64,000 nt of DNA from Eutrigla gurnardus (GCA_963514095.1 OY741276.1:3970603-4034602); one strand, 5' to 3'. Shown: positions 23,347-35,420, counted from the stretch's first letter. Notes: generated by a model from the sequence alone, not told the origin. Numbers and translations are program-made.

Positions 23347-25378
23347 GTCACGTATTTGGTGTTTGTTTTTCCTCTTTGTCTCATCTCTCCCCCCCGCCTC
23401 TCCTCAGTGAAGAGAAATTGAGAAACCAATCTAAAATCCATCAGGACTTCCCTGCCCACAAGCCCCCCCCCCCATCTCACCCCCCCATGCTCCTACCCAA
23501 CACACAACCCCCCCCCCCCCAGTCCTGTTTTTTGTGTTGCAAGCGTCTGGAAATTGGATGAGATGTTCGTTTAGCGGGCAGCTGGTCCGGGCCCGATATG
23601 AATTGCGTTTCCCCCCACGCCAGGAAAGGTCAAGCCCCACCCCCCCCCCCCCCTCGCCTTGACGGGAGTGCATCGGCCTATTGAGTGGCGCTTTAGTCCA
23701 TTTACCAGCCGCCAATGGCGAGGCGGCAGAGGAGAGTGAGGGGAAGCGCGGGACTCTTGTGTGTGGACGCAGAGAAAAGAATGGCAGCACATCGGATATA
23801 AATGCATTGTTTCTCATCACCCAGCTGGGAGGGGGGGGGGGGGGGGGGGGGGGGGTAGGAATATTACCCTATGAGGAGGCTTGGTGCCTGGGTGACAGAA
23901 GAGCCGAGCGCCCCTCTTTTTTCCCGCCACCGGCTCCACATTCAGCCTCGCTGCCCCGAATTTTGAAAGACAATATATATCGAGCTGCACGTCGCCTTTG
24001 AGAAACAAAAAACAACCCGAATGATAATCAGACGAAGCGACCTCAGTAAGAATTTGCTCCACAGAGTTTGAGCGTTCAAACGAAAAAAATAAAATAGGTT
24101 GGCTCGTCTCATGTCACAGCATCCAGAAGTGTACCTTCATATAAAGAGAGCGGGATGTTTTTGCCACCACACGGTTGATGGCTTTGTTAAAAAGGGAGAA
24201 TATATTCCCCCCCAAAAACGCTAAAAATAGGGACAATTAATAGGTTGGTTATGAGCTGAAAACACCTGAACAGTACGTCTCAGCCTCGGGGGTCCTACCC
24301 CCCCCTCGTCTCCCCCCTCGTCTCCCCCTCTGACTCCCATCCACGCGTACAGGAAAAAGGGCTGCTGTCCCTTTAATTCCCCTCCCTGCGTATCTGGAGG
24401 AGTTAAGGCAAAGCAATTAAAACAAAGGCATATTTAACATGGGGTTAATGATTGGCTGACCCTGCAGTCAGCGCAGTGACAATATCTTAATTATTGAGAA
24501 ACCTAAAGTCATTACGCCTACGAATGGCCTGAGGAGCGTCTCTATTGATCGGGATCCAGTCCCATTACAGGGCCCAGCCCGGACCAATGGAGCCCTCCCC
24601 CCTCTCCTCCCTCAATCCTGGTCTCTGTCTCTCTCCCTCTCCTCCTCTGTCTCACTGCGAGCTATTGGATGTGTTGAACGGCGAGTCGAGAGCCAGACGA
24701 GGCTCGTGGGCTTTATTGCTTTCTAAAAAATTCATAACCAAGCCTGACATTTTTGCTGAGGAATGATTACCCCCCCCTCCCTCCTTCCTCCCCCCCCCCC
24801 CTCTCTCTCAATCTACTTTCCTTTATGGTCCTTCTCATTTTGGGGGGGGGGTGTCTAAGTGGCACAAGTGTTAAGAATCAAGCACTAACAGGATTGATCA
24901 TTTCTCTTATCCTATACAAGGTTAGACACCTTCACTGTAATCATGTGGCTCGTGTAATTTAATACTGGCACCGCCGGACCACTTTTTTTTCTTCATTCCT
25001 CCAATATAAGACAAGTGCTTGATGCTTTAACGCAGCGAGACACAAGTTTGCACAGTTTTTATTTAATATGTATAGATTTTTTTTGGTTCTTTTTGTCCAC
25101 CGTTTGTTGCGTTCCTCTTCTCACCTCCTTATTTTTCACTTTGCTGATGACAGGAACCTGGACTGGATACCTCGAGTAGCAGCGGAACCGTTTCTAGAAT
25201 GTAAATGTACACATAAAGTTAGAATATTTAGTTTTTTTTTTATTCCGATTTAAATGCATCAGGTGCAATGATTAACATTATGTGTCCCAGTTACCCAGGT
25301 GAAATTAATTCATGCATAATCATTTGTTTGGCGCTATAAAAGACAAGGCATTTGCAAATTATTCCAAATTCATGGGCG
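23345..25378. other. Unique sequence with many C/G runs
   Basis: C runs near 23464, 23508 and 23640, the G25 run, and C-rich patches at 24298-24330 and 24770-24800. The stretch 24370-24560, with GGGGTTAATGATTGGCTGACC near 24438, looks like a possible regulatory element. Confidence 0.55.
23831..23855. repeat. G25 homopolymer
   Basis: Twenty-five G in a row after GGGA, an unusually long run able to form quadruplex DNA. The exact count is error-prone in any sequencing method. Confidence 0.9.

Positions 25379-25432
<54 letters not shown>
25379..25432. repeat. 54-bp perfect palindrome with (TA)n core
   Basis: A TA run framed by ACCC on the left and GGGT on the right, giving perfect two-fold symmetry from 25379 to 25432. 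A second short TA run follows to 25442. AT palindromes of this size can extrude cruciforms. Confidence 0.9.
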
Positions 25433-25433
<1 letters not shown>

Positions 25434-25442
25434 TATATATAT

Positions 25443-26280
25443 ACAGTAACTAGAAATCAATTGCTTGGTGTTGGAGGTGTCTACGAGGTCTTACATCATT
25501 TAAAAAGGCATATTAATCGCTGTAAACATGCACTTAAACAACAGTAATGATCTCCTCCCCACACTTCATGCACATTTAATAAACCCTATGTATTTTGAAA
25601 AGGTGAAAATACCTAAAAATCATCTGCATGTATAATAACTTAACATAACATACATACATAATGTATATAGATCACCTTAACTCCTTAGTTATGACAAACA
25701 GCTTTTAAATAGCTTCTTTTCCACTTTTTATTTGATTTAAAATCACATTATTTCTACTGTAGCAGATCGTGATGCTACACGGATCATTGTTTTCGTAAAA
25801 TCGGATACAAGACGAACATTTCAAGCCGCCGGTGCTTAAAATCAATGTACGACTGCGTCTGTAAGGTTTTTTTTTTTTTTTTTAACGACAGCAGGTATAT
25901 AATGCATCGATAAGTATCATGAGGTTCTGGTTAGCGCGGCCGCCGCACAATACGAGCGTCTTTATCGCGTCGCGTGGAAGTCACAGCCGCCATAAAGATT
26001 TGTTATCTGACATTAGCTTTTTAGTGGCGCTGATTTGCATGTTTTTATATGAACTCGACCTCGCTGATTTATTACCGTTGAATTGAAGATGAACGTGATT
26101 ATTTCAGCCTTGTAACCATTAAATTACAAATATCTGTATTACCAGAATTGTTAGGTAACACTTTTTTTTTTACTTTTTTCCAATATTTTTAGATTTTTTT
26201 GTTGAGTTGTACGTGTGTATTATTATATGATATAATAATTACATAAAAAAGCCATTTATAAGCACCCCTAAGTGTACACA
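25443..26280. other. AT-rich non-coding sequence
   Basis: T17 near 25868 and many A/T runs; a CpG patch GCGCGGCCGCCGC near 25934 is the only GC island. No gene. Confidence 0.6.
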
Positions 26281-26660
26281 TGCATCCAGGTCCACCGACG
26301 TGTGATTGATCGTTCGCTGCGCCCATTTATCCAATAACCCTTTCATTTGACTGCTGTGAGCCACGACCCAATTCCATCTGTAACGGGCGGCCGGCGAGCA
26401 GGACCGCTCGTCATCATGTGTGTTTTATGATAAATCTAGAAGCCAGACAACTTCTCTCCGCTGTCACGCCGCTTCTTCCCCCTCCTCTGGCGGCCCCAGA
26501 GTGAAGCAGCGTGGGGAGAGAGCCGAGATGTAATTACCCAATCAGTGTGTGCCATCCTTATTAAAACACTACTAACAGTGCTCCATTATTGAAATACCCC
26601 CCACCGGACTCTTCTTAATTCATTAAATAAATTAGCGCCAGCGCCTTTAATAATTCATAG
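26280..26660. promoter_or_regulatory. Candidate conserved non-coding block
   Basis: Unique sequence with GTGATTGATCG near 26301, CCATTTATCCAATAACCC near 26323, ATGTAATTACCCAATCAG at about 26528-26545 and TTAAATAAATTAGCGCC near 26623. TAATTACC next to CCAAT is enhancer-like. Confidence 0.38.
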
Positions 26661-26699
26661 AATGATGTCTACGGGTTTTTTTTCCCTCTCTCCCCCACC

Positions 26700-27020
26700 G
26701 AGGCTAACTATGACAAAAAACCATGGCTGTAAGATAATACCGAGCAGAGTGGATGATGGGAAAATGAAATCACACTTTATTATGATAGCTGGAAATCACC
26801 TTTCCTCAAATTCTGACGTAACCACATTTCCATCATTATATCGTGATGCTTTGCTAATTAGTGATTTTCCGGCTGGAAAACGCGATAAAATTAGCCGCAC
26901 AAAGCTAGCTCCTGCAACATCTTTATTTCTCCCACTTGGCTTCCCTGTTCGTCTCCTGTGTCCCTCTCATTTGTGTTGCATTAATGTGCTAATGAGAATA
27001 TATCCTCGAGCTAGGCGGCG
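26700..27020. promoter_or_regulatory. Candidate conserved non-coding block
   Basis: Unique AT-leaning sequence with TTTGCTAATTAGTGATTTT near 26851 and an AGATAATA GATA-type core near 26732. No tandem repeats interrupt it. Confidence 0.35.
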
Positions 27021-27563
27021 GCGCTAAAAGACAAACACGGCGAAGGGACTCAAGACGAGGGAAGCTCGCTGCGTCTCGGCGTAGCTTTAATTGACACATC
27101 TGCATCCCTGATGAAATATTTACCGCCTCCGATGACGGTGCGGCGACGCGTGGCGATCAGCGCTGCGTTGCCGACGGTGATGTCGACGTGTGATTGTGTT
27201 ATTGATGTTATTAGCGCGGGCCCTCGGTGTCGACTCAGAAGCGGCTTTTCGGATAAATCGAAAGGCGTCCAAGATTTTATTTATTTTTTAATCCATCTTC
27301 ATTGAGGGGTGTCACATGACTTTGTGGCTGGATCTATACTGATGACATCACAGTTACATAGCACGCACCCACCCCGGGGTCTCGTTTCAACACTAATTAA
27401 AACACGTATGGAGGTTTTTCTCTCCTATAAGCAAATTCTTTTGTCACCTTTTCTTGGCGTTTACAATCGTGGAAGGAATAAGTCAGCGGTGTGATTTCGT
27501 GCTCCGTGGTGAGACTCCCGGCTGTCAACGAGTGTTTTGGATGATGAAAGTGAAGATACGAGG

Positions 27564-27597
27564 CGTGTGTGTGCGTGTGTGTGTGTGTGTGTGTGTG
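27564..27597. repeat. (GT)n microsatellite
   Basis: GT tract with one GC interruption. Confidence 0.92.
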
Positions 27598-27779
27598 ATT
27601 CAAAGTGCCTCGTCTTTATTTCTAGCCACACATCCCGCGTCATTGATTGATGCAAAAGTCTATAGAATGGGATTCATATGAATGTGCATGCTGATTTTTG
27701 TCTGTATCAAAAGAGTGTGTGTGTGTACATGAGGATTCTTATGTGTGTGTGTGCTGCCTGTTTGTGTATTCACTGTCTG

Positions 27780-27801
27780 CGTGTGTGTGTGTGTGTGTGT
27801 G
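27780..27801. repeat. (GT)n microsatellite
   Basis: Short pure GT tract in a GT-rich stretch that begins near 27712. Confidence 0.9.
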
Positions 27802-27879
27802 CCATGCCTGTTGGGATGTGGCGGCCCTCTCAGCCATGTCAGGGACAGCTTCGTCGAGGGTGGCAGCCGGGGAAAATGA

Positions 27880-28085
27880 TGATGATGAAATTAAAATTCT
27901 GCGCCCGGCAGAAGGGGCTGCCGCTATTTCACTGGCGGCTGTGCGCATCGATCTGTTCCAGCATTTGACTTTCAACCATGACAAAACTGTGGGCAAATTA
28001 ATTGTTCTCCAGGATATTAGGCATCAGAGTCCATTAATCCTCTCTGGAGCGCCACGCCGCATGAATACTAATCGTCTTTCCAGGC
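27880..28085. promoter_or_regulatory. Candidate conserved non-coding block
   Basis: Begins with GATGATGATG and runs through unique sequence with GCAAATTAATTGTTC near 27994 and GAGTCCATTAATCC near 28028, ending before a pyrimidine-rich stretch. Confidence 0.35.
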
Positions 28086-28499
28086 AGCCGTCTCATCCCT
28101 CGCTCCCTTCTCTCTTTCGCCTCTTTTTTTTTGTACTCCTTATCCTTCTTCTTCTTTTCTGACTCTTCTCTCTTTACAAATATCCTCAGCTCGGCTGTTT
28201 CTTTACATTCCCCCTCTCTCGTTGCTTGTTCTGTCCCATTCTCTGTAGGTTTTATCTCCCAGCTCCCCTTTTTTATATAAAACTGACAACAAAAGCTGCT
28301 GTTGTTTTATCTGCCAGTGCTATTCAGTATGTGTAAAAACTGATAAAAAACATTTTGTCCCAAAAAAGCATGAACATTATGTTCCTATTATTGATTACAT
28401 TTTTTAAGCTTGACAATAGGAAGGAATCAGTGGGGGGATGATTAGGAAACACGCCGAGAGTAGTCTGTCAAGCCAGTGGAATAGGTTTTTGAGTTATAC

Positions 28500-29340
28500 A
28501 GTACTTTTCCATATATTTCATCTATATTACTTTGCCCAGATAAGATTGTGCTAATGGTGTAATATTAGTCTTTATAAGGATCAGCCTGGCATTTGAGAAA
28601 GGGAGAGAAAAATAGCCCCCAACACCAATTATGTAAGATATTAACACATTAGCCGGCGCGCGATCTAATTGGATGGCAGCCCCGCGCACCATGACAACAA
28701 TCACCTAGACCCTGTTTATCTCGTAATTGATAGTCTGGAGCTTAAGCAGCGGCGGCATCAAAAATTCATCCAGCACAGTGAGGACTGGCCCTTCCTTTCA
28801 GACCACACATTGATTGGTTTTTATTTTCCTCCCTCTAACCACGGTCATTTTTAGAGTTTGGGAACGAGCCTCTGATATTGACGTTGCTGTGTTTTGATAG
28901 ATGGCTGGTGGGCCGTGGCAGTAATAGTGTAAGTTATCTGACATTCAGGCAGGCGGGGGTCACGGGTCCAGACGCTATATATTCACAGCCCTTGCTTATT
29001 GACAATCCATCGCAGGTATCGGCTACATCCCATAATAAATATGTATGCTGCAGATTGTTTTTTTCTTTTAGGCACAAATAATGGGTTTGCAGTGTATTGT
29101 TGAGCTCCCAGCCCTAAAGGGGGGAAAGAAGTCTGGCATCATCATCATAAACTAATCTGGAAAGCGTTATAATAACAAATCTATGGGCTGCTTTGATGAA
29201 ACCTGCATTAACGTGGACACGACTGGCCGTTGAAGAAACATTAATTGTGTTGCACATTCACAGTCGGAGCTGGTATCGATACGATTGGAGGGCCTGAGCT
29301 CAATTTAAACCATTTGGGTGAACAATAAAATACCTCCAGT
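28500..29340. promoter_or_regulatory. Long candidate regulatory block
   Basis: About 840 bases without microsatellites. Cores include ATCTAATTGG near 28663, CTCGTAATTGATAG near 28720, CATAATAAATATGTATGC near 29030 and AACATTAATTGTG near 29237. It is one of the longest clean stretches in the window and a good first choice for a cross-species alignment. Confidence 0.38.
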
Positions 29341-29629
29341 GGTTCTGCTTGGTGTCACAAACACACTGTCACCCCCCGATGTGTCAAATATCACAGCTTA
29401 GTCAGCGCTATGCTCCTCTAGCATCTGATTTGGATTTGAGATGTATCGATATTTGCTCTTTACATGCAGTGTCTTTGAAAAAACATAGATATTTAGGCAT
29501 CAAAACCAGTTTTTTAGGTGTGATGTTAACTTGATTAACTAACAAGATGTTACACACATTGGTCTACTGTGTGAAAGTCCTGTGTTTGTTTGACCCACCC
29601 ACCCGGTGATTATCTAACACTTAATACTA

Positions 29630-29720
29630 TGTCAGTTGCTCTAAGCCTGAAATAGAGAGGCTAAGCCCCGCCCATGGACCGCCATGGGACCTTATATAAA
29701 AAAATTAATAAAAAATGTTT
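29630..29720. repeat. Possible worn dispersed repeat
   Basis: 'GAGAGGCTAAGCCCCGCCC' and 'GGACCGCCATGGGAC' followed by 'TTATATAAAAAAA' recall fish interspersed repeats with a CGCCC box. I found no second copy in the window, so this rests on memory only. Confidence 0.3.
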
Positions 29721-30350
29721 CGATCCTGAATGAATTGTGATATACGTTAAACATGATGCAAGAGATGAAGTTCACTCTTAACTCAATGATAAACCTGCCT
29801 TGTAAAATGTATCTTTTGAATTGACAAACATCTTGTGTGTAATTTATCGTACGATTCAAACAGGATAAAAAAAAAAAAGACTACCTTACATATTTTTTCT
29901 GAAATAAGGAATGTGTGATTGATGAAGGTCGAAACTTCAAACATCACAACTTTTGCAGTTTGTGACAAAGAGGAGAATAATTGTGAAATATGGCGATAAG
30001 AGACAAGAAGCAATAGTAATTATGCTATAAAAGCTTGTGCCGGCTCTTCACATGTTTTTAACCGTGGAAGTCATCTTGCATTCAAGTATTCCTGGATGTT
30101 TTTTTTTTTTTTTTATGGCTGTATGACATCATTTTGCTGTCACATCTCGTGGAATTCACCCATCTGGTATCTTTAGGAACCTTCAGATCTCGACGAGAAC
30201 TTAAACCCAAAGTTCTTTGGGCTTAACCGAAGTTTGGCTAACATGTGTTTGCAATGACGGACCCTCCGAACCCTCTCCTGCTGCCGAGCCACAGCGTTTG
30301 TATTTTGAGGCAGCGTTGTTTTTTTAACGGAATAATCTAATGTGGAACAT
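29720..30350. other. AT-rich non-coding sequence
   Basis: A12 near 29867 and T16 near 30099; no second copy or gene found. Confidence 0.55.
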
Positions 30351-30800
30351 TTTTACAATTAATTTGAAGACTATTATGCCGGTGTCTGGAATCACTGCGA
30401 GCCTGTTAATGAAAGAGGGCTCGGCGAGGTGAACGAGGAGTCAGAGGAGCTTCGGCGTAAGGAATGAAATGAGCAGGAGAAGGGAGGGAACTAGAGCGTA
30501 GAATGGAGTAAAGGGTGAGGAGGCAGGAGCCGGAGAGTGAGTCCCTGGTGGGCACTTCCTGGCTAAATCTCTCCTCTGCTCTCTGGCTGCCTCTCCTCTC
30601 TTCTAGCGCTAATTAATTGGGCTGGGGAATCAACGCTCTCATCTTAAATCTGCTCCCTAATTGAGCAGTCCTTTCTGCCAGCGTCAGACAGCTCAGCATG
30701 CGTCTTCCGCATGATTTGGAGCTAAACGCACTGTCACTTTATTACCCACCACATAACCCGGAAAGCAGCGTTACACCAATCAGATAGCTGCTACAATTAG
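30350..30800. promoter_or_regulatory. Candidate conserved non-coding block
   Basis: GCTAATTAATTGGGC at about 30608-30622, CCCTAATTGAGCAG near 30655 and ACAATTAGCATG near 30793 in unique sequence, between purine-rich sequence on the left and repeat A on the right. Confidence 0.36.
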
Positions 30801-31029
30801 CATGTTGCCATTCTCTTCTTCTTCTTCGTCTTCATTATCGGACGTATCCGGTTCAAACCTGCACGAGGTGAGAGCGGAGCCGTGTGCAGCAGTGACTTTG
30901 TTTCTTTGGAGTTAGAACAAATTCATTCAGGTTTGAGAAGTTACGAATTTAAAGTGGATGGTTGTGCAAATGAATGATACATTTTTTTTTTTGTTTATCT
31001 TTGCATAATGACTGGAAATGAAGAATCCA

Positions 31030-31485
31030 GGTAGCATCCACAGGTTCTGACAAATGAAGCCGACGCTGAAGTGCCTTTAATTAGTATTCTGTCTAACAGC
31101 CACCAGGGGGCGGCGACTCTGATTATCCCTGAGAATCTATGAGAAAATGGTCCTACTTCTCTCTTGATTTATTGTCTCAGTAAACATTGTAAACATGAGT
31201 TTATGGTCTCAATCTCTAGTTTCAAGTCTTCTTCAATCCAGCATGATGTTAATTTAGTACATTATGGTCCATTTAGAGTCCACCAGACCAGAAAGCAAGG
31301 GATGATTTAGGGGCGGGGCTACCTTGTTTTCTCAGTTCATGAAAATTTGGGCTTTTTTTTAGCATGTTGGTCGCCTCAGAATGTATTAATCACCCTGTCA
31401 TGTCATTTCTGGCTCCAAAAGATGGCGACGACCAAACTGTAGACCACAAACCAATGTATGACATCACAGGGAATACATCCACTCA
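31030..31485 (+). repeat. Dispersed repeat family A, copy 2
   Basis: This is the second, longer copy of the repeat at 5.15-5.47 kb, in the same orientation. Past the shared GGGGCGGGGCT it continues through a 'CCAAAAGATGGCGACGACC' segment near 31415 and an 'ACAAACCAATG' segment, which I recall as the 3' part of the same percomorph family. It carries a full CTCF-like core CCACCAGGGGGCGG at 31100-31113. Boundaries are approximate. Confidence 0.82.
31099..31114 (+). promoter_or_regulatory. CTCF-like core inside repeat A, copy 2
   Basis: GCCACCAGGGGGCGGC fits the vertebrate CTCF core CCASYAGRKGGCRS at all fourteen positions (31100-31113). It lies within a dispersed repeat, so any binding site here would be transposon-derived. 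Binding is not shown. Confidence 0.45.
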
Positions 31486-31734
31486 TGCAGAAGACTACGG
31501 GAGAAACAGCCGAAGGTAAGAAAGGCTCTCTAGCACCTCTGAAATAAGCACGTTGTGTCTTGTTTGTTAGAGTTAAATGAGGTTGTGGTTTGACCGGGGG
31601 GTTATTTTCTTGTGACTTCCTGGATGCTTGTCGTCTCCAGGAGGTTGCCAGGCAACCCGTGCAGACTCCAGGAAGTCCCTGCACCCGGCTGAAACTATTC
31701 ATTTTCTACTCTTTGGTATTTGTACGGATTAATC

Positions 31735-31885
31735 AAACAAGATGTAACACGTTAACTAACGACCTTTAGATTCTTGCTGCCTTTCAGACGGAGCAAGTCT
31801 AGCTGTCGGCCCCTGTTTTCAGTCTTCGTGCTAAGCTAAGCTAGCAGGATGTGAGTGGTAGCACTCTTCTCATTTAACTCAACCT
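31735..31885 (+). repeat. Percomorph 'GCTAAGCTAAGCTA' interspersed repeat
   Basis: The sequence shows, in order, 'AAGATGTAACACGTTAACTAA', a 'CAGACGGAGCAAGTCTAGC' segment, 'GTTTTCAGTCTTCGTGC', then 'TAAGCTAAGCTAGC' and 'CTTCTCATTTAACTC'. I recall this order from an abundant percomorph repeat often found in 3' untranslated regions. The copy is diverged and has no coding part. The family name is not certain. Confidence 0.7.
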
Positions 31886-32700
31886 TTTTATTCAATTTAA
31901 ATATGTGGACACGTTTTTGAAAAATTTGCATTTTGCTTCAAAGACTAGACACGGTTCATCGGGTTCCTTGTGCGTAACAACTCTAATGCTACTACGAATA
32001 TGATATGATGATCATGAAAAGGTCATTTTTTTGTATTTTCACATATTCAGACGGGTCTTCTTCTCTTATTTAAACTGTGACTGTGTCAGTGAGAGACGTA
32101 ACCACAGGCAGACGGACTGTGAAACACATTTAAATACCTCACTTTCAAGAGGGATGAGTCCATTTGAACTCGATATTTCTTTCTGTTTTTAAACACATGG
32201 TATCCCATACAATGATGTATCGTCTGTATTATTATTTAGTATTACTTTTTAATGACTTAATAATGTCAGGTTGTGGTTAATCCTTCATGTTGATTCATGA
32301 GACTCATTCACGTCACATTAGCGGCGTTGCCTTACGCCGTCCTGCTGTTTACACGTGGATCTTCTTATTGACCCAAACATGATATTCTGTCTATATCGCT
32401 GAGCTGCTCAGGAGAAAAAGTGACATGAAATATTGGAATTATCTGTGAAATATCCGAGCAGCAGTTCAACGGTGGGCTGCGATGACCAATGATGAATGAC
32501 TTATTTGGTGTGTGGTGGTCTGCGGTGTTGAGATATTTAAGTCTTCTCACTTTTTGCTGTCGTAAATCACGGCGCACCGTCGTGCCTGTTTTTCATGGGA
32601 TTAACCGTGGAAACATAGGTAAGAGGGAAAAAGTTATAAGGTGTTTGGAGCGGTAGGTCACGGTCACGTCAGTTCATATGTCTGCCTTTCACTGAGAAAT
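31886..32700. other. AT-leaning non-coding sequence
   Basis: No tandem repeat and no recognisable gene between the percomorph repeat and the G22 run. Confidence 0.55.
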
Positions 32701-32733
32701 GCTTTTTCACGGGAGGGAGGAGATCTTCAGGGA

Positions 32734-32755
32734 GGGGGGGGGGGGGGGGGGGGGG
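32734..32755. repeat. G22 homopolymer
   Basis: Twenty-two G in a row. Confidence 0.9.
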
Positions 32756-32908
32756 TCAGGCATTAAAAAGAAACGGTGGGCATATATAGGCCTGAAAATC
32801 AAATCTGGTTCTACTTATGAGAAGTTCCCACCCACTTCTTCTCCTGTTTCCATGGCGGTGAATGGTCACATGCACACACACACATACAGAAATGGGCTCT
32901 AATAGTTT

Positions 32909-32910
<2 letters not shown>

Positions 32911-32973
<63 letters not shown>

Positions 32974-32990
32974 GCGTGTGTGTGTGTGTG
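32911..32990. repeat. (TG)n microsatellite, 80 bp
   Basis: TG tract, pure for about 57 bases, then two CG interruptions. Confidence 0.96.
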
Positions 32991-32999
32991 CAGAGTGAG

Positions 33000-33540
33000 G
33001 GTCTAGCACTGCAGTGCTTTGGATCTCTGTCTTGGAATGAGGGAGTGATGTCATTGTTCCTCTGGGGTTTCAGAGTTACTGGGATGAGGTCGCGAGGGGT
33101 CAAGACAACCTTGGATTCATCGCTCTTCCCTCCCTCCCTCACTCCCCCCTCTCTCCCTCCCCTCTCTCCCTCCCCACCACCATCACTTAAACACTAGCTT
33201 TTCTGCTCCATACGTTTCTCATACAGAAGTCTCCCCTCACCCTTCTCTCTCTCTCACCTGGATTGGATTCAAAACTTGTACTCTTTAAAACCTGGACTTT
33301 AACCTGATCCCCCCCCCCACTCCCTCATTGTTTGGGCGATATAAGGGGGGCTGCTTCGAGGTAAAATCCAGATTTGTTGACGTCCCCCTCACGAGGCCTT
33401 GGAGAATGCGCTCATGTGCTAAAGCAATCAGATTCCCTGCAATTTCCATGAAACCAAACTGGAGGGTAAACATTTTAGCTCACTTGCCTTTTAGTGCCGA
33501 TCGTGACAGGTGAATGTACGTCCACCTCCGGTGTTGAACT

Positions 33541-33573
<33 letters not shown>

Positions 33574-34900
33574 GGGGGGAAAAAAGAAGCAAGATTATAT
33601 TTCAACTCTTGATGGTTTCCCAATGCGAAGGAACAACAATCGGGTGAAAATTCGCTCCGCAAATGGCGTTAATGCAGACATCTGGTATATTTATGAATGT
33701 ATGCATAAAAAAAAAGTGTGGCTCATCTGGTATTTGCATCGAATCGGTGGATGTTGCTGCTCGCCGTGCGGTGCAGCCTCCGTCTACGACTCCATCCAAC
33801 GGAGTAGATCAGCTCTAATCTCCGTATAAACAGACAAACACAGCTTTTCAAACGGGAACACTTCCCACAAGACACCTGGGCGCCGTCATCAGCTCGCTTC
33901 TCAGGTGTTTCTGTGTCCTTCGTCAAAAAACAGGGGGGTAAACATGACTTCTGGGACTTCTTATAGTCATTATCCTTTTGCTCCATCCTTGGACCTCCTA
34001 CATCCCCCCTCAAAAGCACCTGGTCACCCCTCCTCCCTCCCTCCCTCTCTCCTCCAGCGGCCCCCCGGCACAGGTCCTTGCAGTCGGGGCAGGGTCGGCC
34101 CCGGGGTTCGGGGGTCCCAGCTGTGTAAATGTTTTCAGTTGCTGTGTGACTGGAACCGGGGTCCTTCTTTTTTGATCCGACGCCAAGACAAGCCCGGCCT
34201 CGGTTGTTCTTGGCAGCTGCCGGGGACGAAGGAATGTCAGCATGACTTTAAAAATATGACGGTTTGTAATTTGGACCACAGAGTGAAAACTGAGCCGCTG
34301 GTACAGTTTGTGATCATCTAATTATGCCACCCCCCCTTCCCCGAATCCCCCCTCCCTTTATTCTGATCCAGGAATGAAGCCGTAAAGCTGCTTTGTCCCC
34401 TGTGAATTATTTTCGGGGGTAGGCGTAATGGCTTTGTGCCCCACTGTATTACCTCTCCCATGTTTCCCCCCTCGTCCCTCCTTCATGGTTGCGCGGTTCA
34501 TGCGTGCTAACCTGCGGTGTGAGCGACTGATGTGTTTTTAAATATGCGAGGGGGGGGGGGAAGTCTAGCTGCAGTGTTTAGACACGACCCGGTACGAAGG
34601 AATTAGCGGCTTCGGTGGTACTTCGGGTCAACACCTGTCGGCGGAGCGCTTCACACAAACGTGGCCCGTTCAGCGACTACACAGTCGTGATTAAATTGTC
34701 TTTGTTGGAGTAATGAGATCAAAATCTTGTTTACGACCATCAATAAGCCCCTATAGGAAACACATCAGTGCTGCACAAACAAACAAAAGATCTGGGGGCA
34801 TATGCACGTGTGCGGCGTGGCCCGGCCTGCTGCACACGTGCCGGTCGTCGACGGCGACGGCGTCGGAGTGGAGCGTCTCTCCCACACAAGTTGATATGAA
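33000..34900. other. Unique sequence with pyrimidine-rich patches
   Basis: CCCTCCCTCC-type patches at 33127-33175 and 34028-34050, a C9 run near 33311 and a G12 run near 34549. No exon recognised. Confidence 0.55.
33540..33576. repeat. (GA)n microsatellite
   Basis: GA units with one CA interruption, ending in a short G run. Confidence 0.92.
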
Positions 34901-34919
34901 GTACGCCGCAAATCCCCCC

Positions 34920-35420
34920 GAGCTCAAAGCTCAAGCATAGATGTGTCAAATATTTAACAAATGAATGAGTTTTTAATCTGGGGCTCGGGGGGAATGGAGC
35001 GTCACGATAAGGTTTCTTCTTTTTTGTTTTGTTTTCATTAACATAATTTCTCTGGAGTACGTGTGCAGATTCCGTGGGCTTTGTTCGGGATCCCCACTGA
35101 GATCTGAAATGGAGGCGCAGAATCGTAACTCCGAGATGCCACGGGAGCCCGAGTGGCGAAGGCGAGCCAAGCGTTTGCCAGCAACATGGTTTACGTATTG
35201 TGTCCATAATTGGCTTAATTGAAAAACGCACCGTTTGTTGTTCTCTCCCTCCTATTCCCGTATTAAACTCTCGTTTTGCCCCCTTTTATCCAATAACAGC
35301 GAGCACGCACTCGCCGCCAATCAGCTGTAAGAACCGCAACTTAAGCCATTTAAGGGGGCCGGATGGAGGATTACAAATGTTGGACCACCTCTAATCAGAG
35401 GGCCTTAATCTGAAGAAGAA
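34920..35420. promoter_or_regulatory. Candidate regulatory block
   Basis: Unique sequence with TCATTAACATAATTTC near 35035, a CATAATTGGCTTAATTG segment near 35203 and AATCAGCTGTAAG (E-box CAGCTG) near 35318. Confidence 0.25.

Noticed and set aside
32756..33197. Cys-Val and Thr-His rich frames
   Set aside because: Translations of a (TG)n tract on the two strands.
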